Positions 12,253-23,525 of a stretch of 64,000 nt of DNA are shown here, piece by piece (the first letter of the stretch is position 1; each line of letters begins with the position of its first letter). The stretch comes from Channa striata (lineage: Eukaryota > Chordata > Actinopteri > Anabantiformes > Channidae), in assembly GCA_033026295.1 (NCBI GenBank), contig CM065182.1:22742215-22806214 (forward strand). The letters run 5' to 3'. Both the position numbers and the translations under genes were made by a program. The notes beneath the pieces are model-generated. The model searched no databases. It saw only the letters and a program-made list of their open reading frames with translations, and had not been told where the DNA came from.

Positions 12253-15200
12253 CACACATATATGTGTGTAGAAAATAGCTCACCTTGAGAATTTCATTGT
12301 AGGTTGGGTTTAACGTCTTCTTTTTTACTGTGGTTTTTCTCTTTCCCAGCTTTGATTTGTCAGGAAGAAGATAACACTTCACATACCTGTAAAACAGAAG
12401 CAAACTCTCAGCTCTTCAGATGACATCAGAAGGACATGTTTCATCCACTTTTCTGACTTTCCAGTCTTACTCTAACAATTATATCACAAATATCTGATGG
12501 AACATTTGGTCTGCCTTTGCCATTTTCAAAATACAAAAAATAGGAAGCACTTACGGGTCAGAGCGGTTTTTCTTGGTGTCAGCTACGGCCAGATCCCTGC
12601 AGTGCACCACAAAGATATGAAACTCTCCGAGCTTCTGGATGTAGTTCACAGCAAACTGAATGCTCCCCTGGATCTCAATGTCACCGCAGTCTGCAGGGTT
12701 AATGCTGCCGATGCTGCCACTGACCTGCTCATTCACAGGGCCCCAGAAGAGAGGAAGCACCGTCCTCTCTGGTTTATTTATACTCAATTATGTAAAGTGA
12801 AAATTCTTTAAGACTCACTGATTTATTCAGTGATTGGTTGATAGCTGGCATAAACTACAGCTATCAACAGCCACAGTGTGAATAAAAAAAGTCAAAGAAT
12901 GACTCAACCCATTTTTGTTTAAGTAACACTTGCTAAAAAATACAATCTCAAGCTGAGACATCGGCTGTGGATTTTTTTGAATGCTACACATTTCTAAATT
13001 GACTGGAGGATGAACCACTGCATCCCTGGTTTGTGTCTTTTCGTTGGATTGACAATAGGAAAAGTACAGATCTTTACCAATCAAAATTTAACAGACATGA
13101 TTAAAGGCTAGAAAATTCAGGCTAAGCGTGTTCAAAATAACCTTGAGGTACAAATGATCACCTACTCAAAATAAAGGCCTCAGTCATGCTTTGCCTAAGT
13201 CACCTTTTACTCTACATGTGGTTCTGTTTTTCAGCTTTTTTAAACATGAAAATATGATTTAGATCATTATTTAAACAGGGTGACAAAAAGCAATAAGCTA
13301 CATGCTTATACTGTATCATCTAGTGAGATGCATGGACATACAGAAGACATGGAGACCATTCCAGAGGAAAGACTTATGTTAGACATGGAGCTGCCGGTCT
13401 CTCTTCTCCAGCCCAAATTATTGCCAGATGTGCTGTCACACTCTGTCTGATAAGTGAGAGCAAAAAAATGTATAAAAAAATCACACTTAAACTCGCTCAT
13501 AAAACATTTCTCAAGAAAAAGAAAAAGTAAATCAGAAGAAACCTGTACAAGTGGAGTCAGTAAAAGGTAATTTACCTCATTCTGCTGCAGAACAGGCACT
13601 GACAAACTGGTTTTCATCTGGTTTGAACTTGACAGAGCAGAGGCTGATGGCAGATGTGAAGAAACTGAAAGAAACATATGACTTCTACCCTCTGACATCG
13701 AAAATGAAGAGCACTGTAGCCAATAAAACTGGAATAATTCTCTTTTCAGGCACATTCCTCTATATGTACCTTATCAACAATAAATCACATTGTCAGAATA
13801 ATTTCATGGCAAGAGGTAAAAAATATTTTATGGGTAACAGGGAAATTCAAGATTATGTTTAATGAAGTGTCCAGCCTGTGTATCTGCTAAGAAATGCGTG
13901 GAGACAGGAGCATGTGCTTACCATCATCCATGCTGAAATTCAACCGGTCGCTTGATTCAGTTTTACTCCTCTCGTCTCCTATAAAGAAATCGAGCCACAA
14001 GACAATATGATTCATCTCCAATGTAAAATTAGATCATGTACCAGTGTTGAGACTTTTGTTTGGAAAAATAATGCACCAGCAAAAAGCTTTGATTTTTTAT
14101 TTTTTATTTTTTATTTCTGATCACTTAAGGAAAAAAATCCTGTTACTTGTTTGGGAGGTGAGGTTTTCCAGACTCTTGGATGAAGACATGCTCCTTGAAG
14201 ATAATCGTTTCAGAGCTGACAAGATGGAATTAGAACTGTCATCATAACCTGCCAAAAATGAAATATCATCAGCTCTGGATAATTCACTCAGCACAGGTGG
14301 TAAATGATCCAACCATCTAAAAACAAATTATTCTGGTGAGTATTCTGCACAGTAAATCTGTTAAACATGATTCTATTAGGTTTTTACTTCACAGTGATGA
14401 ACATGTTCCATCCTACAAGGCACATTGTGACTTAAAAACTACAGTTGAAGAGGGTTATTCTCTAGTAAATCAGTCTCACTGTTAACTCGATGGTTTTAAA
14501 CAACACTGACTTTGGTTCATGTTTCTCAGTCATTATCTTGAAGAAAGATAAATGGAGAGAGAATTCCAAAGCTCACTGTCAGCACGTGCCCGGGACAGAG
14601 TCCAGGCCCTGGTAGTTGTGTCTTGGCCGGGGTTTCTGTGTTTACTGTCTACAGCCCCAGAACAGGCTGTGGCAGTGCTCCACTCATTTTCACTCTCAAT
14701 CTGGTTTCCCACAAAGTCTCTGAGGGCACTTTGTGGTTTGTGTATCGCATCATTCTCTGTAGCAGAAGCTTCCTCGTGGTTAAAAGGAGGGGAATGGGCC
14801 TTCTCCTTTGGCCCTAGGTAGTACTGAGAATCCTGAGGGAGGAATGATCTGGTGAGGTGTGTGAAGCTCTCCAGCCCATGCTCCAAGGCCTTCTTAGATT
14901 GTGAGAAAGTAGAGGAGCTCTTATTATTTTGTGGTGTATTTACATGGTCAGTGTAAGTCCCCGGGTTCTCTGCATGTAAAGGCAAAGGACGAGACGGGAT
15001 TTCTGTGATTGGCTGAGTGTTTGTCTGCTTTGCTTCATGTGAGGGACTCTTCCTCTGTTTTAGCAGGGCTGTGGGCTTCACTTGTTGCTGTCCAACTACT
15101 TTAGTTTGTGGGCCGATATCTATTGGAAAGGTTTTCAAAGGAGAGCCTTCCAGGCTGGATCTCTTAGGACTGGAGCATTCTTTAGGCAGGACCTTTGGGT

Positions 15201-18200
15201 GGCAGGTCTTAGATGGACTCCTCCTGATTTTGTCCTTTGGGTCTGTTGCCGCTGGCCTGTAGGGTTGACTAGGACTGAGGGGCCTCTCTTCAGATTCTGT
15301 TTCAGCTTTGACGTGGGGTTGGGACCATGCTGCAGGTATGTCCCCAGTACTGCCACGACTTCTCAGCTGCAACCTGTCTGAATTTAGACCGACAAATCCT
15401 TTGTCTGTCACTCTTAATGGTTTCAAGGTACCACTAGACTTGGTTCTGTTTGGAGATGTTTGCTCCTCTCTGTTAGACTCCCCCAGGTCAGACTGAGGTG
15501 AGACATCTTTGTTATCAAGCACTGAGCAATGTGACACTTCCTTGACTCTTGCAACAATTACCCTGGGGCCTGTATATTCCTTCTCCCAGAAATGCTTAAG
15601 TTCACTGATCTTGGCTGGCTTGTCCTTTTGAGTATTGGACATGGACTGCCTGGGAAGGGAAACTTCAATGTCCCCCACTTGGCTGTGGGTTTTGAATTCT
15701 GCAGTGTATGTTAACGACGGGATGATGTTTTCGTGTGGGCCAGGAATCTGTGTCTCCTTTACTGAAACTGTTAAGTAGTCTTCTGTCTCCTCATAGATGA
15801 GGACTGGATTAGCTCTGTATGTACCATCTTCTGAGAGACGACCTTCAGTCTGCAGTGGCAAAGTCTTTTCTTGGGACTTGTAACCAATATCCTGAACTTC
15901 ATTTTTCGTCAATTTCATGCAAAAATCGTGTTTGCTCTCCACATATGTCTGATGGACATGTAAAGCTTCAGTTTCTGCCTTTGCTGTGTCCTCCTGTCTT
16001 CCCTCTCCTTTGGTAAATATTATTTTGGGACCAGTGTTTTCTCTCTCCCAGAAGGATCTTAGATTGGAAAGTTTTTCTGGAAGCTGAACAACTCTGCCTT
16101 CCGTTGCATCCTGCTGAGTGTCTGCATGTACTGTATCCACTGTTTCTTTAAATGTAGTATTCTGCAGTGCTGTCAGTTGTACTGTCTTGACATCTGTCAT
16201 CCTAGAGAGCTTGGTTTCATGTTTGACACATGCAGATGTGTCCACAGTCGTATTTGCAGCACCTTGATCGAGATCCTGGGATTGGTCAGTTTCTGTCAGG
16301 TTGGGAATTTTTATACCTTCTTTCTGTGGACTCTGCTCATCAGCACTTCTGTCTACTTCTGTGCTAAAAATTAGAAGAGGTCTTTGCCTAGTCTGTGTTG
16401 GATCAGCATGAGGTGAACTTGAGCTGCCACTAGTGGATGGCTGGGTATCTGATGTTGTCTGATAAGAATTGTTAGTACTTTGTTCAGGCAGCTTTTCTTC
16501 ATAAACACTGTGTCCATTTGGCCCATGTGTGTCCTTTGCCTGACAGCAATGCTCCTCTTCAGGCTTTGTCTCCAGGTGAACAAGCTTACCTGATTCTTCA
16601 GCACAAATAAGGCTGGACACTGAAGGGCGTGTAAGTTCAGAATGACCATGCCCAGAGACATCTGCAAAGAGAGATGCCACTAGTTGAATCACTCATGTAC
16701 AAACCATCTGCTTAACACTGCACACAATGATTCTCCACTATGTTGTGGAGAAACGTTGTACTCTGTGCAGTACATGTGTTGAAATTCTCTTTGTTTACTG
16801 CTGTGAAATGAAGCGAGGCCAGTGCTGGAAACCAACATGGTGCATCTTCTCAATTTTCTGCACAAAGGTACAGTTGAGGGGGTCTTGAAGGCCTGGTGAA
16901 TCAATGGGTAGAGCTTAGGGTTAGGGTGAGACTAGGAGTGGGATTTGATCCTGTGGGACCAGGAGTGGCCCACCTCAGTGCTGTTCCTGGGCCCAGATAA
17001 AATGGGAGGGCTGCAGCAGAAACGCGTAAAGCCAAATCAACATCTGGAATATTATGCACTGTGGTACCCCTGAAGGTACACGCCCATTACCTGTACTTAC
17101 ATTTTTGATTCTATTAGATTCTTTTGGTACTATAATTTCTTTACACTACTGTAAACCTCAGAGGAGAAAATAAAATAGACTTAATAAAACTTTTTGCTCG
17201 ACTATTATTATCTGACTTACTTTTAATAGACTGTTTCTATTATGTGGTAAGTAAAGGAACTTGTCAGGAGTACACTTGGTTTTAGCTGCCAAATGTTACT
17301 CCTCACTGCATTTTAAAGGACACAGTGTATAGGATTTAAAATTGAGCATATCTTGTGCTACTGAGCTGTATTACAGTGCACCTGTTGAGTTTTATTTCAA
17401 GTTATTCTCTACATAAAAACACATCTACTCTAAAGTACTCAATACAAACTATATGTGTATATGAGCAGTACCAAAAGTCAAATACTTAAATAACCCAGGA
17501 GCACCAGCTGAGATCAAACACTGTCATCAGATTATCAATGCTACACTTTGGTCCTGCTTTTTCACTTTATCTCACAGTAGTATAATGAACCTGGGAAAAA
17601 CTATGATAAACAATAAAAGACATGAGTAAATGGCCTCAGAATTGCGAGATTACCCAGGATGCCAAAGCATGGTGCAGCAAATCCCAACGAGAGATTTAAA
17701 CACGTATTTCACAGCGTGCAAAAACATGCAAAACATGCAGGACAACGAGAGAGCAATTTTTATATATTATGTACACACCAATCAGGCATATCATTAGAAC
17801 CACCTGTACAATCTAATAGAATCCAATGCAGTGACTCTGCCATGAATTCGACTTTTACAATGTCATAATTTCTCAGATTTTAGGTTGAAACTCTCTGTTT
17901 ATTATTGAGGTTGAAGTGGTTAGTGGAGTCACACTGGGGTGTATTATAAGAAGTGGTGGTGCAAATGTTTTGGCCCCGATTTCTAAAATTGGTGAGGTGG
18001 CTGATTAGTGTATGTTTGTGCATTATTTGTTTATTATTATTTAGAAATTGAAGTATTTAATTGGAAAATTTAATTTAAATTACTGATTGGTTATTTAGTT
18101 GTGACTGGCTGGTGTTAAATAAAAGTCTTACCACCAGAGGCTTGCTGCCGGCCAACCTCTTGCTTGTTTTTGAGTTCACCTTCCTGCGAATCTGTTTGAG

Positions 18201-21200
18201 TGTGAACGTGTAAAGACCTCTGTATACTATCCGTCTCAGACAGAGCAGTGGAGTCAGTGTCCAACAAACTGTGCTCACCCAGTTCCTTTCCATCCTGCAG
18301 CTCCGCTCTGCTCGGACCAATTGTGGACCTGAACCTCACCTGCTTGCGGTCTACCCAGGTCTCCGTGGGAGAATCCAGACTACTTAGACTGTGCAGTTCC
18401 GATTGAGAGAGCACAGAGTCTGTGAAGCTAGAATTGGGCACGTTCTTGAGAATGCCCCGAGGAATGTCAGCATCAGTCTGTCTACCTCCTGACCAGTCTA
18501 GCTCAACAGAGCAGTACTGAGAACTGCTGCTGGCTGCAGAGGGATTCAGGTTGGCCCAGTTATCATTACACTCTTCTCTAAGGTTACTAGCATAAGACCT
18601 GCAGCTGTCAGATGATGGTAAAGGCTCTGAAAAACAAAAACAATGTTGTGACCACATTAGCTTTAACATAACTTTGTAGATATTTTAAAACACTATTTAA
18701 TTACTGGTTTCCAGCAGCTCCACCCATCCAAAACTCAGGTGGGAGAGACGATTTTATCAGTGGTGGAGAAACTAGTGGGAGATTCTTTCCTCTGCCATGT
18801 AACCAGGTCTGGGCAATGGATCAAAATTTGATTTCAGTTACGAGTATGTCCAATGATTATAAAAACATCAGAATCAGAAAAAAATGATTACTGTGCCTGT
18901 ACTGTGAGAGAGGGTATCAGACAAATGTTAGAGTAAACATTACATCCCAAGGCTCAGGATTTGTCAGAGGTAGCTTGTTAGCCTAGAATTAGCTCAGATT
19001 ATGTTAAAGGTGAATGTATATCTACAGGAAAACAGATTTAATTTCCCACAGAATCTACAATCCTGGATGCTCTCAGGACTCAGGACTTTTGTTAGTGTAG
19101 GTTTTATTGATTTCCTGTCATGGTCTTTTATTTTATAATATTGCTTCTCTTTCCTGTTAGTTTCTTTTGGTTGCTGTACCTTTCTTGTTTGTCCTTATTA
19201 GTTTCACCTGTCTTCCCATTTATTTCAACCCTGTTCTCCCTTTACTGTTTGTTGGTTTGTGTCTCACTCACTTGGTTCCTTTGTTTGATTACTTGTTTGT
19301 ATATGTTTATTGTACCCACCTTTGGCTTGTTGATCACCTTCTGTCTTAGTTGGTTTAGTCCTTTACTTTGTTCTTTTCTGCATCTTTTGTTAGTCTGTTT
19401 GTTTCTGTAAGGGTTTTTGTTGGGTGACTTGTTTGCTCTTGTTTTTCTTGAACTTTGAGTTGAGTTAGTTTGCTTGTTGTTTATTATTTTTTTGATTAGA
19501 AATTACTTTGCTGTGTTATTTTGGTGCACTCGTTTTTTTTCCCTTTATTTCTGTTCAAATATTTGTTCTTGTCCCTCTTTAATTTAGTTTGATAATTTAT
19601 AGGTGCGTTCCTGTTTAGTTTATTTCTCCCTCAGTTAGATTTAGAATTAGTTTTTACTTACTCTATACCCTTAGTTTTTATTTTGTGATTTTTATTTGTC
19701 CCCATAGCTTGTCTAGGTTGTTGGTATGTTTCTTGTCCTCCCTTTTGGAGAGAGTTTTTGTTATTTAAATTAATTATTATTATTTTACAAACCCTGCTGT
19801 TGTCACCACCCTGGGTCCATATTCTACATTACCTCCAATTCTGACAGCAAGCAGAGTTTTTCTGTCGAATTATGTTTAAAGTTCAAGTAACTCCACTGGT
19901 AAGAATACATCCATCCATTATCTGTAACTAATAATCCTGTTTAGGGTCTTGGGGGGCTGGAATCTATCCGCGCTTTCATTAGGCAGGGTGCACCCTGGAC
20001 AGTCTATCACAGGGTCAGTACTGAGAGACACACACAGAGGAAAAAGCTTTCACACCTACGGGCATTTTTAAAGTCACTGTTTAAAGTACTGTGCATGTCT
20101 GTGGACTGAGGGAGGAAACCCACACAAGCACAGGGAGAACATACAAAATCAACCGAGACCACAGTTGGCCACCTCAGTCTTCTACTGGTAAAATTTCTTC
20201 ATAATGTTGAAGTAATAATCCTAATTATGTGTGTTTTTTTTCTGGAAAAGGAAGGAAGCACAACAATCTAAAGGTACCAAAGCATCTGTAGGAACATATA
20301 ATATGATCCTGTCAGATGTGTTACAGAGTTTCTGTAAGTAAAGGATCTGAATGTCATATCCTCCATTGTCTAATAGTAACTGTGGAACAGCGAGTTGTTT
20401 CAAAGCCTCGTGTGAATACTGAATTTTTAGCAGTACCAAAGGATCTTGGTTTACAAATTCACAACTGTTTGCAAAAGTGACTGAAAAAAGAATTCTGCAC
20501 CTATCAGGCTTTTAATGCACATCACAATACTGCAGCACGTTGGAGAAGTGAAAGCATAGTACGTCTCCTGTTTTTGTCAAGGTACATTTTCTCCACCCAT
20601 AACAGCAGCCACAAATCATGCAGTTTGGATTAAGGCTGTGGAATGCGTTTCTGCGTAATCCTCGGCCCTAGTCCGGCAGCCACGTGTTTGAACTTCACTT
20701 CACTTAAATGAGCATGGGGAAAACCTGTGCTGCACTTCTCTGACCGCTGTAAATCGTTAGAAATGACAAGTGAGAGCAAGCATCCGCTTCCATGCAGCCA
20801 CTGCTAACGCTCACATGCTGCTCACAGGAAACGCTGAAAGAAAGGACCCACACACCTGCATGTCAAACAGATTGTAGAGCAGACTTACTGTGGTTTGTTA
20901 CGTAACTGGCTTCACGATTTTCCCATCGACAGCACACTCGAGTCAAGCACACAACACATGCTAAATCATTAGATCTAAAGGGAGAATCTGACTGATTTAC
21001 ACGTTACAGTTTATAGCACAAGGACATGTTTATGTCCAACTTACCCTTATGTAGCGTCTGAGTGTGAGACACTGCTCCATCCGCTGCCTCAGTGTCCTTT
21101 TCTTCTACAGTGTGACTTGCAATGAGCTCACTGTTGAAAGGATTTTTCCTCTGATTCAAAAAAATACAAGGCTTAATGCACAGACTGGATACATACAGTG

Positions 21201-23517
21201 TTTCAACGATTAAACATTTCTCCGTGCTGGATCTTACTTTCACAGGTGACTGTGAAGCTATTTTAGATGCATCCTGTGGTGTTTCATCAGGGTTCTGGTT
21301 CTGATACCTAATAAAATAAAGAACATAAAAAACAGGAAGAGGAGCATTCAGATTCAGATTTTCTAGGTTCTCTCAGAAATACATGTAAATGCTTAAAGTT
21401 TTGATTTGCCAAAGTCATTCCGTTCTGTACCGTCACATGTTGTATGATAATCTCAGGCCCAGTGTCTGTGTAGTCCGCTAAACAAACCCGTCTTCTTAGG
21501 GGTTATGAGACAAATCATTACAGTTGTTTTTTAAGAGCACACATCAGATTTGTTCTGACTAAAGGTATCACAGAATAGTTTTCAATGGAAAACACAAGCA
21601 TGTGAGAGCTGACCTCATAAGGAGATTAGTGAGAACTACCGACCTATTATTAAGATTCCAGTCACTTTGTGCACAGGTACTACGTTACTAGTCCCATGTT
21701 ATATAATCCCTACATGTGTGTCCACTTCACTACTTTCATAACATTTTGGGTTTCCTCTGGATGTCTCTCTGTGTTGGCCCTGAGACAGACTGGAGTCCCG
21801 TCCAAGAAGCATGTATGAAGCGTCTCCTTGTTGCTCATTTCGTTGCTCGAGGAGCAGCCTTCTCCCAAGGTGACACTGCAGGCTGAAACACCACATCCTG
21901 TGCTCTTCTTCTTCTTTTTATTCGTTTGTGCCTGTAAGTCTAATCAGCTTCTCCTGCTTCAGTAGGTAATGACCCCTGAACAGGACCAGACATCCTCCCC
22001 TGTAACATGGGGAATGGACCTACAGACAAACAGCTGACACATGTGCAATGACACAGCGACATGAGAAAATGCTGGTGCAGACTGGAGGTGGACACCACAC
22101 AGAAGGAATTTTGTTTGACATATTTCGGAGCAGTGTAACAAACGGCTCAGGACAATATAACGCAGGATTCGATGTCTTTTCCCGGTGATCGTGTTTATCT
22201 TGTTGGCCTCGGGGTCATTATGATGACATCCCCTCTCCTCTCAGATGGGACTATCTAACTCAGACCAGGACTAACTCTTGTTGCCTGACCCTGATTGTTC
22301 CTGTCCCCCTTCCTCCTCATTAGAGTAGTGACCAAAGAACTGACTAGGTCATGCTTTAGTTCTCAGCACTCACCTTTTACTGGTGGGCTGCGTGCGAGGC
22401 TCCTGAAGAAGTCCACGCAGCACAGGTGGGACGAACACGTCTTTACTTTTACTGGTGAAAAAACTGGACTTCTCTGGCAATATATGAGAGATCTCCACTG
22501 CAGCACACAACACACACATACATCAGTTACTGTTGGAGGATGTTTGCGCAATTAATGACACCCAGATTTATTGAAAACAACGCAGACAGAATTCTAAGCA
22601 CAAAAACAAAAATTCTCCACCTTATCTTGACACCACTCACTTTCCAAGGCATGTTTGAAATTGAGGCTCACTAACTTTTGTTGCTGTAATCACTGATGAT
22701 ACACCAGAGAATGTTTTCTATGTTGAAGCTGCACTAAAGTGTATATGTACTGTATGTGCTGCACAGCCTCTGTTCACTCAAACGTGAGGATTTATAAAGT
22801 CTTTGTAACCCCACTGTTTTCGGGCCTCTGACCTTTTTGTCATGACAGGATCATGACAGATGACACATTCAGAAATGCTGGATTTAACTATGAGCTTCTG
22901 AGCATCACTGTGCTTTTTTAAATTCCTATAGAGCAGCACAGTCATACACAATTTAACAAAACCACGAATGACTTGTACACAGGGAAATACTCTGCACTAA
23001 TGGTTTAGTTCAGGCAAGTGAAACGATTTCTTTCACCCTTCGCATTTGCCGTTAGAGAAACAGCGGAGGAAGGAGAAGACTCACATATAGTCAGCGGTTT
23101 GTGTGTGTTTCTCATGGATGCCCGGATTATGTCACAGCCATGGATGCGATCCTGGTGACGAAGCTGCTTGGCCTCATAGAACCATTCTCCGGTCAGGTAC
23201 CTCAGCCGGCTCCTGTCTCTCGCAGACTTCTGTAGGTTCCTGAGTGCAGACAACAATTTCTGGCATTATAAAAATAGGTTACTTTTTTACACTCTGCAAA
23301 ATATCTCTTCCCACATCCAGTATAAACCTCTGCTGAGCCACAGAACTAGAAGGGTCAGCGTCTTTACACTTTGGACAAAGTCTTATGTGTAAGAGGTTAT
23401 GGGATGAGGAACTCACTGAATACGCTGCTCCTCAGTCTTCTTCAGCTCAGCATCTCTTTTCAACACAGCCAGGATGGTTTCCTGCTCCTCCTCTGATAGG
23501 AAACTCAGGTCGATCAT
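9630..23517 (-). CDS. sytl2: SYTL2, synaptotagmin-like protein 2 (Slp2), complete coding sequence
   Basis: Rab27 effector that tethers secretory vesicles and melanosomes to the plasma membrane. The 18 coding exons, 5' to 3', are 23417-23517, 23085-23239, 22374-22497, 21238-21307, 21045-21150, 18132-18626, 14577-16661, 14147-14248, 13922-13978, 13576-13664, 13342-13446, 12555-12724, 12284-12386, 11879-12040, 11700-11796, 11510-11615, 10279-10484 and 9630-9778. Their sum is 4,482 nt (1,493 residues plus stop) and every junction keeps frame with GT-AG sites. Layout: Slp homology domain about residues 1-85 (MIDLSFLSEEEQ start, TGEWFYEAK Rab27-binding motif) without the zinc finger of Slp3-5, as known for Slp1 and Slp2; serine-rich linker; C2A about 1174-1308; C2B about 1345-1475. 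The start is the conserved MIDLSFL. Teleost a/b copy status cannot be told. Confidence 0.96.
10615..10804 (-). repeat. tRNA-derived SINE (family A)
   Basis: Read on the minus strand it starts tggctcagttggtagcacgg (A-box-like), has ggttcgatccc (B-box) and ends gcgctatataagtgcagacc. A plus-strand relative lies at 60668-60905. It sits in the SYTL2 intron between the two C2B exons. Confidence 0.8.
11700..12724 (-). CDS. sytl2: SYTL2 exons 12-15: C2A domain and C2A-C2B linker
   Basis: Exons 12555-12724, 12284-12386, 11879-12040 and 11700-11796. C2A begins GDIEIQGSIQFAVNY and contains HCRDLAVADTKKNRSDPYV, then GKRKTTVKKKTLNPTYNEIL, a basic strand suited to phosphoinositide binding, then VWHNDTFGRNSFLGEVDL. 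The last exon ends in MRVALRFLPQ, the usual entry to the inter-C2 segment. Calcium loop 3 keeps only one of the three aspartates of synaptotagmin-1 C2A, so classical calcium binding is doubtful. A long TG/TA/CA repeat lies just beyond the donor of the 12284-12386 exon. Confidence 0.95.
12088..12270. repeat. Compound TG/TA/CA dinucleotide array
   Basis: Alternating blocks of (TG), (TA), (CA) and (TA) covering about 180 bp. TG and CA blocks flank TA blocks, so the array is largely self-complementary and can fold into hairpins. It begins within about 8 nt of the donor hexamer of the 12284-12386 SYTL2 exon. Open frames through it, repeating Tyr-Ile, are not genes. Confidence 0.95.
13342..14248 (-). 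CDS. sytl2: SYTL2 exons 8-11: small linker exons before C2A
   Basis: Four short exons: 14147-14248 (34 codons, SSSKSLENLTSQT, the block conserved across Slps), 13922-13978 (19 codons), 13576-13664 (about 30 codons) and 13342-13446 (35 codons, SSMSNISLSSGMVSMSS, the serine tract preceding C2A). The 102-, 57- and 105-nt exons are multiples of three and could be skipped without breaking frame, consistent with the extensive alternative splicing known for SYTL2. Confidence 0.88.
14577..16661 (-). CDS. sytl2: SYTL2 giant linker exon, 695 codons
   Basis: A 2,085-nt exon open from the tttgcag acceptor at 16662 to a gtgagc donor at 14576, where the sequence reads GCTGACA|gtgagc. The frame would stay open to 14533 if unspliced, but the donor joins in phase to the next exon. 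The protein is rich in Ser, Thr, Gln and Glu and has no recognised fold. Two copies of a motif of form LxxFWExExTGPxxI occur at 16018-16071 and 15556-15609. A long alternatively used linker exon is also known in mammalian SYTL2. Antisense open frames here are shadows. Confidence 0.92.
16920..17095 (+). mobile_element. Degraded RTE-associated repeat fragment
   Basis: The run cctgggcccagataaaatgg, gagggctgcagcagaaacg, then gtaaagccaaatcaac resembles the head of the RTE-like segment at 61862 (cccaagcccggctaaatag, agagggttgcgtcaggaagg, cgtaaaacttgccaag). It is a diverged fragment in the intron upstream of the giant SYTL2 exon. Confidence 0.5.
18132..22497 (-). CDS. sytl2: SYTL2 exons 3-6: serine-rich linker, first part
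   Basis: Exons 22374-22497, 21238-21307, 21045-21150 and 18132-18626 form one open frame with matching phases (1 to 2, 2 to 0, 0 to 1, 1 to 1). They encode a low-complexity, probably disordered linker. The 495-nt exon contains PRGILKN and, at 18331-18345, KQVRF, which fits the RVxF protein phosphatase 1 docking consensus. Homology outside these motifs is weak; exon assignment rests on splice sites, phase and position. Confidence 0.85.
19905..20175 (-). repeat. Fish dispersed repeat (same family as 1840-1998)
   Basis: Starts catccatccattatctgtaa and continues with cctgtttagggtcttgggg, caccctggacagtctatc, and gtggactgagggaggaaacc. This is the standard layout of a common teleost repeat, here on the complementary strand relative to the copy at 1840. 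Confidence 0.7.
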
Positions 23518-23525
23518 GGTCACTG
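23085..23525 (-). CDS. sytl2: SYTL2 exons 1-2: Slp homology domain (Rab27 binding)
   Basis: The first coding exon has a plausible acceptor (actcacag) just upstream, leaving eight untranslated bases, CAGTGACC, before ATG, so a noncoding exon should lie further right. It encodes MIDLSFLSEEEQETILAVLK and ends CA|gtgagt at 23417. The second exon (23085-23239) continues the domain with RYLTGEWFYEAK, then DRIHGCDIIRASM. The two helices are contiguous, so the FYVE-like zinc finger that separates them in other Slps is absent. Confidence 0.95.

Noticed and set aside
11984..12403. Several open frames on both strands repeating Tyr-Ile or Thr-His
   Set aside because: They are readings of the TG/TA/CA microsatellite; only the 12284-12386 part is coding, as a SYTL2 exon.
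14552..16374. Plus-strand frames of 60-100 codons
   Set aside because: They lie antisense to the SYTL2 giant exon and show no independent family match.
16910..16935. Two ttaggg-like units
   Set aside because: Too short and imperfect to call telomeric sequence.
19120..19850. T-rich frames rich in Leu, Phe and Cys that look like a membrane protein
   Set aside because: Composition follows from pyrimidine-rich intronic sequence; no motif, start context or splice structure supports a gene.
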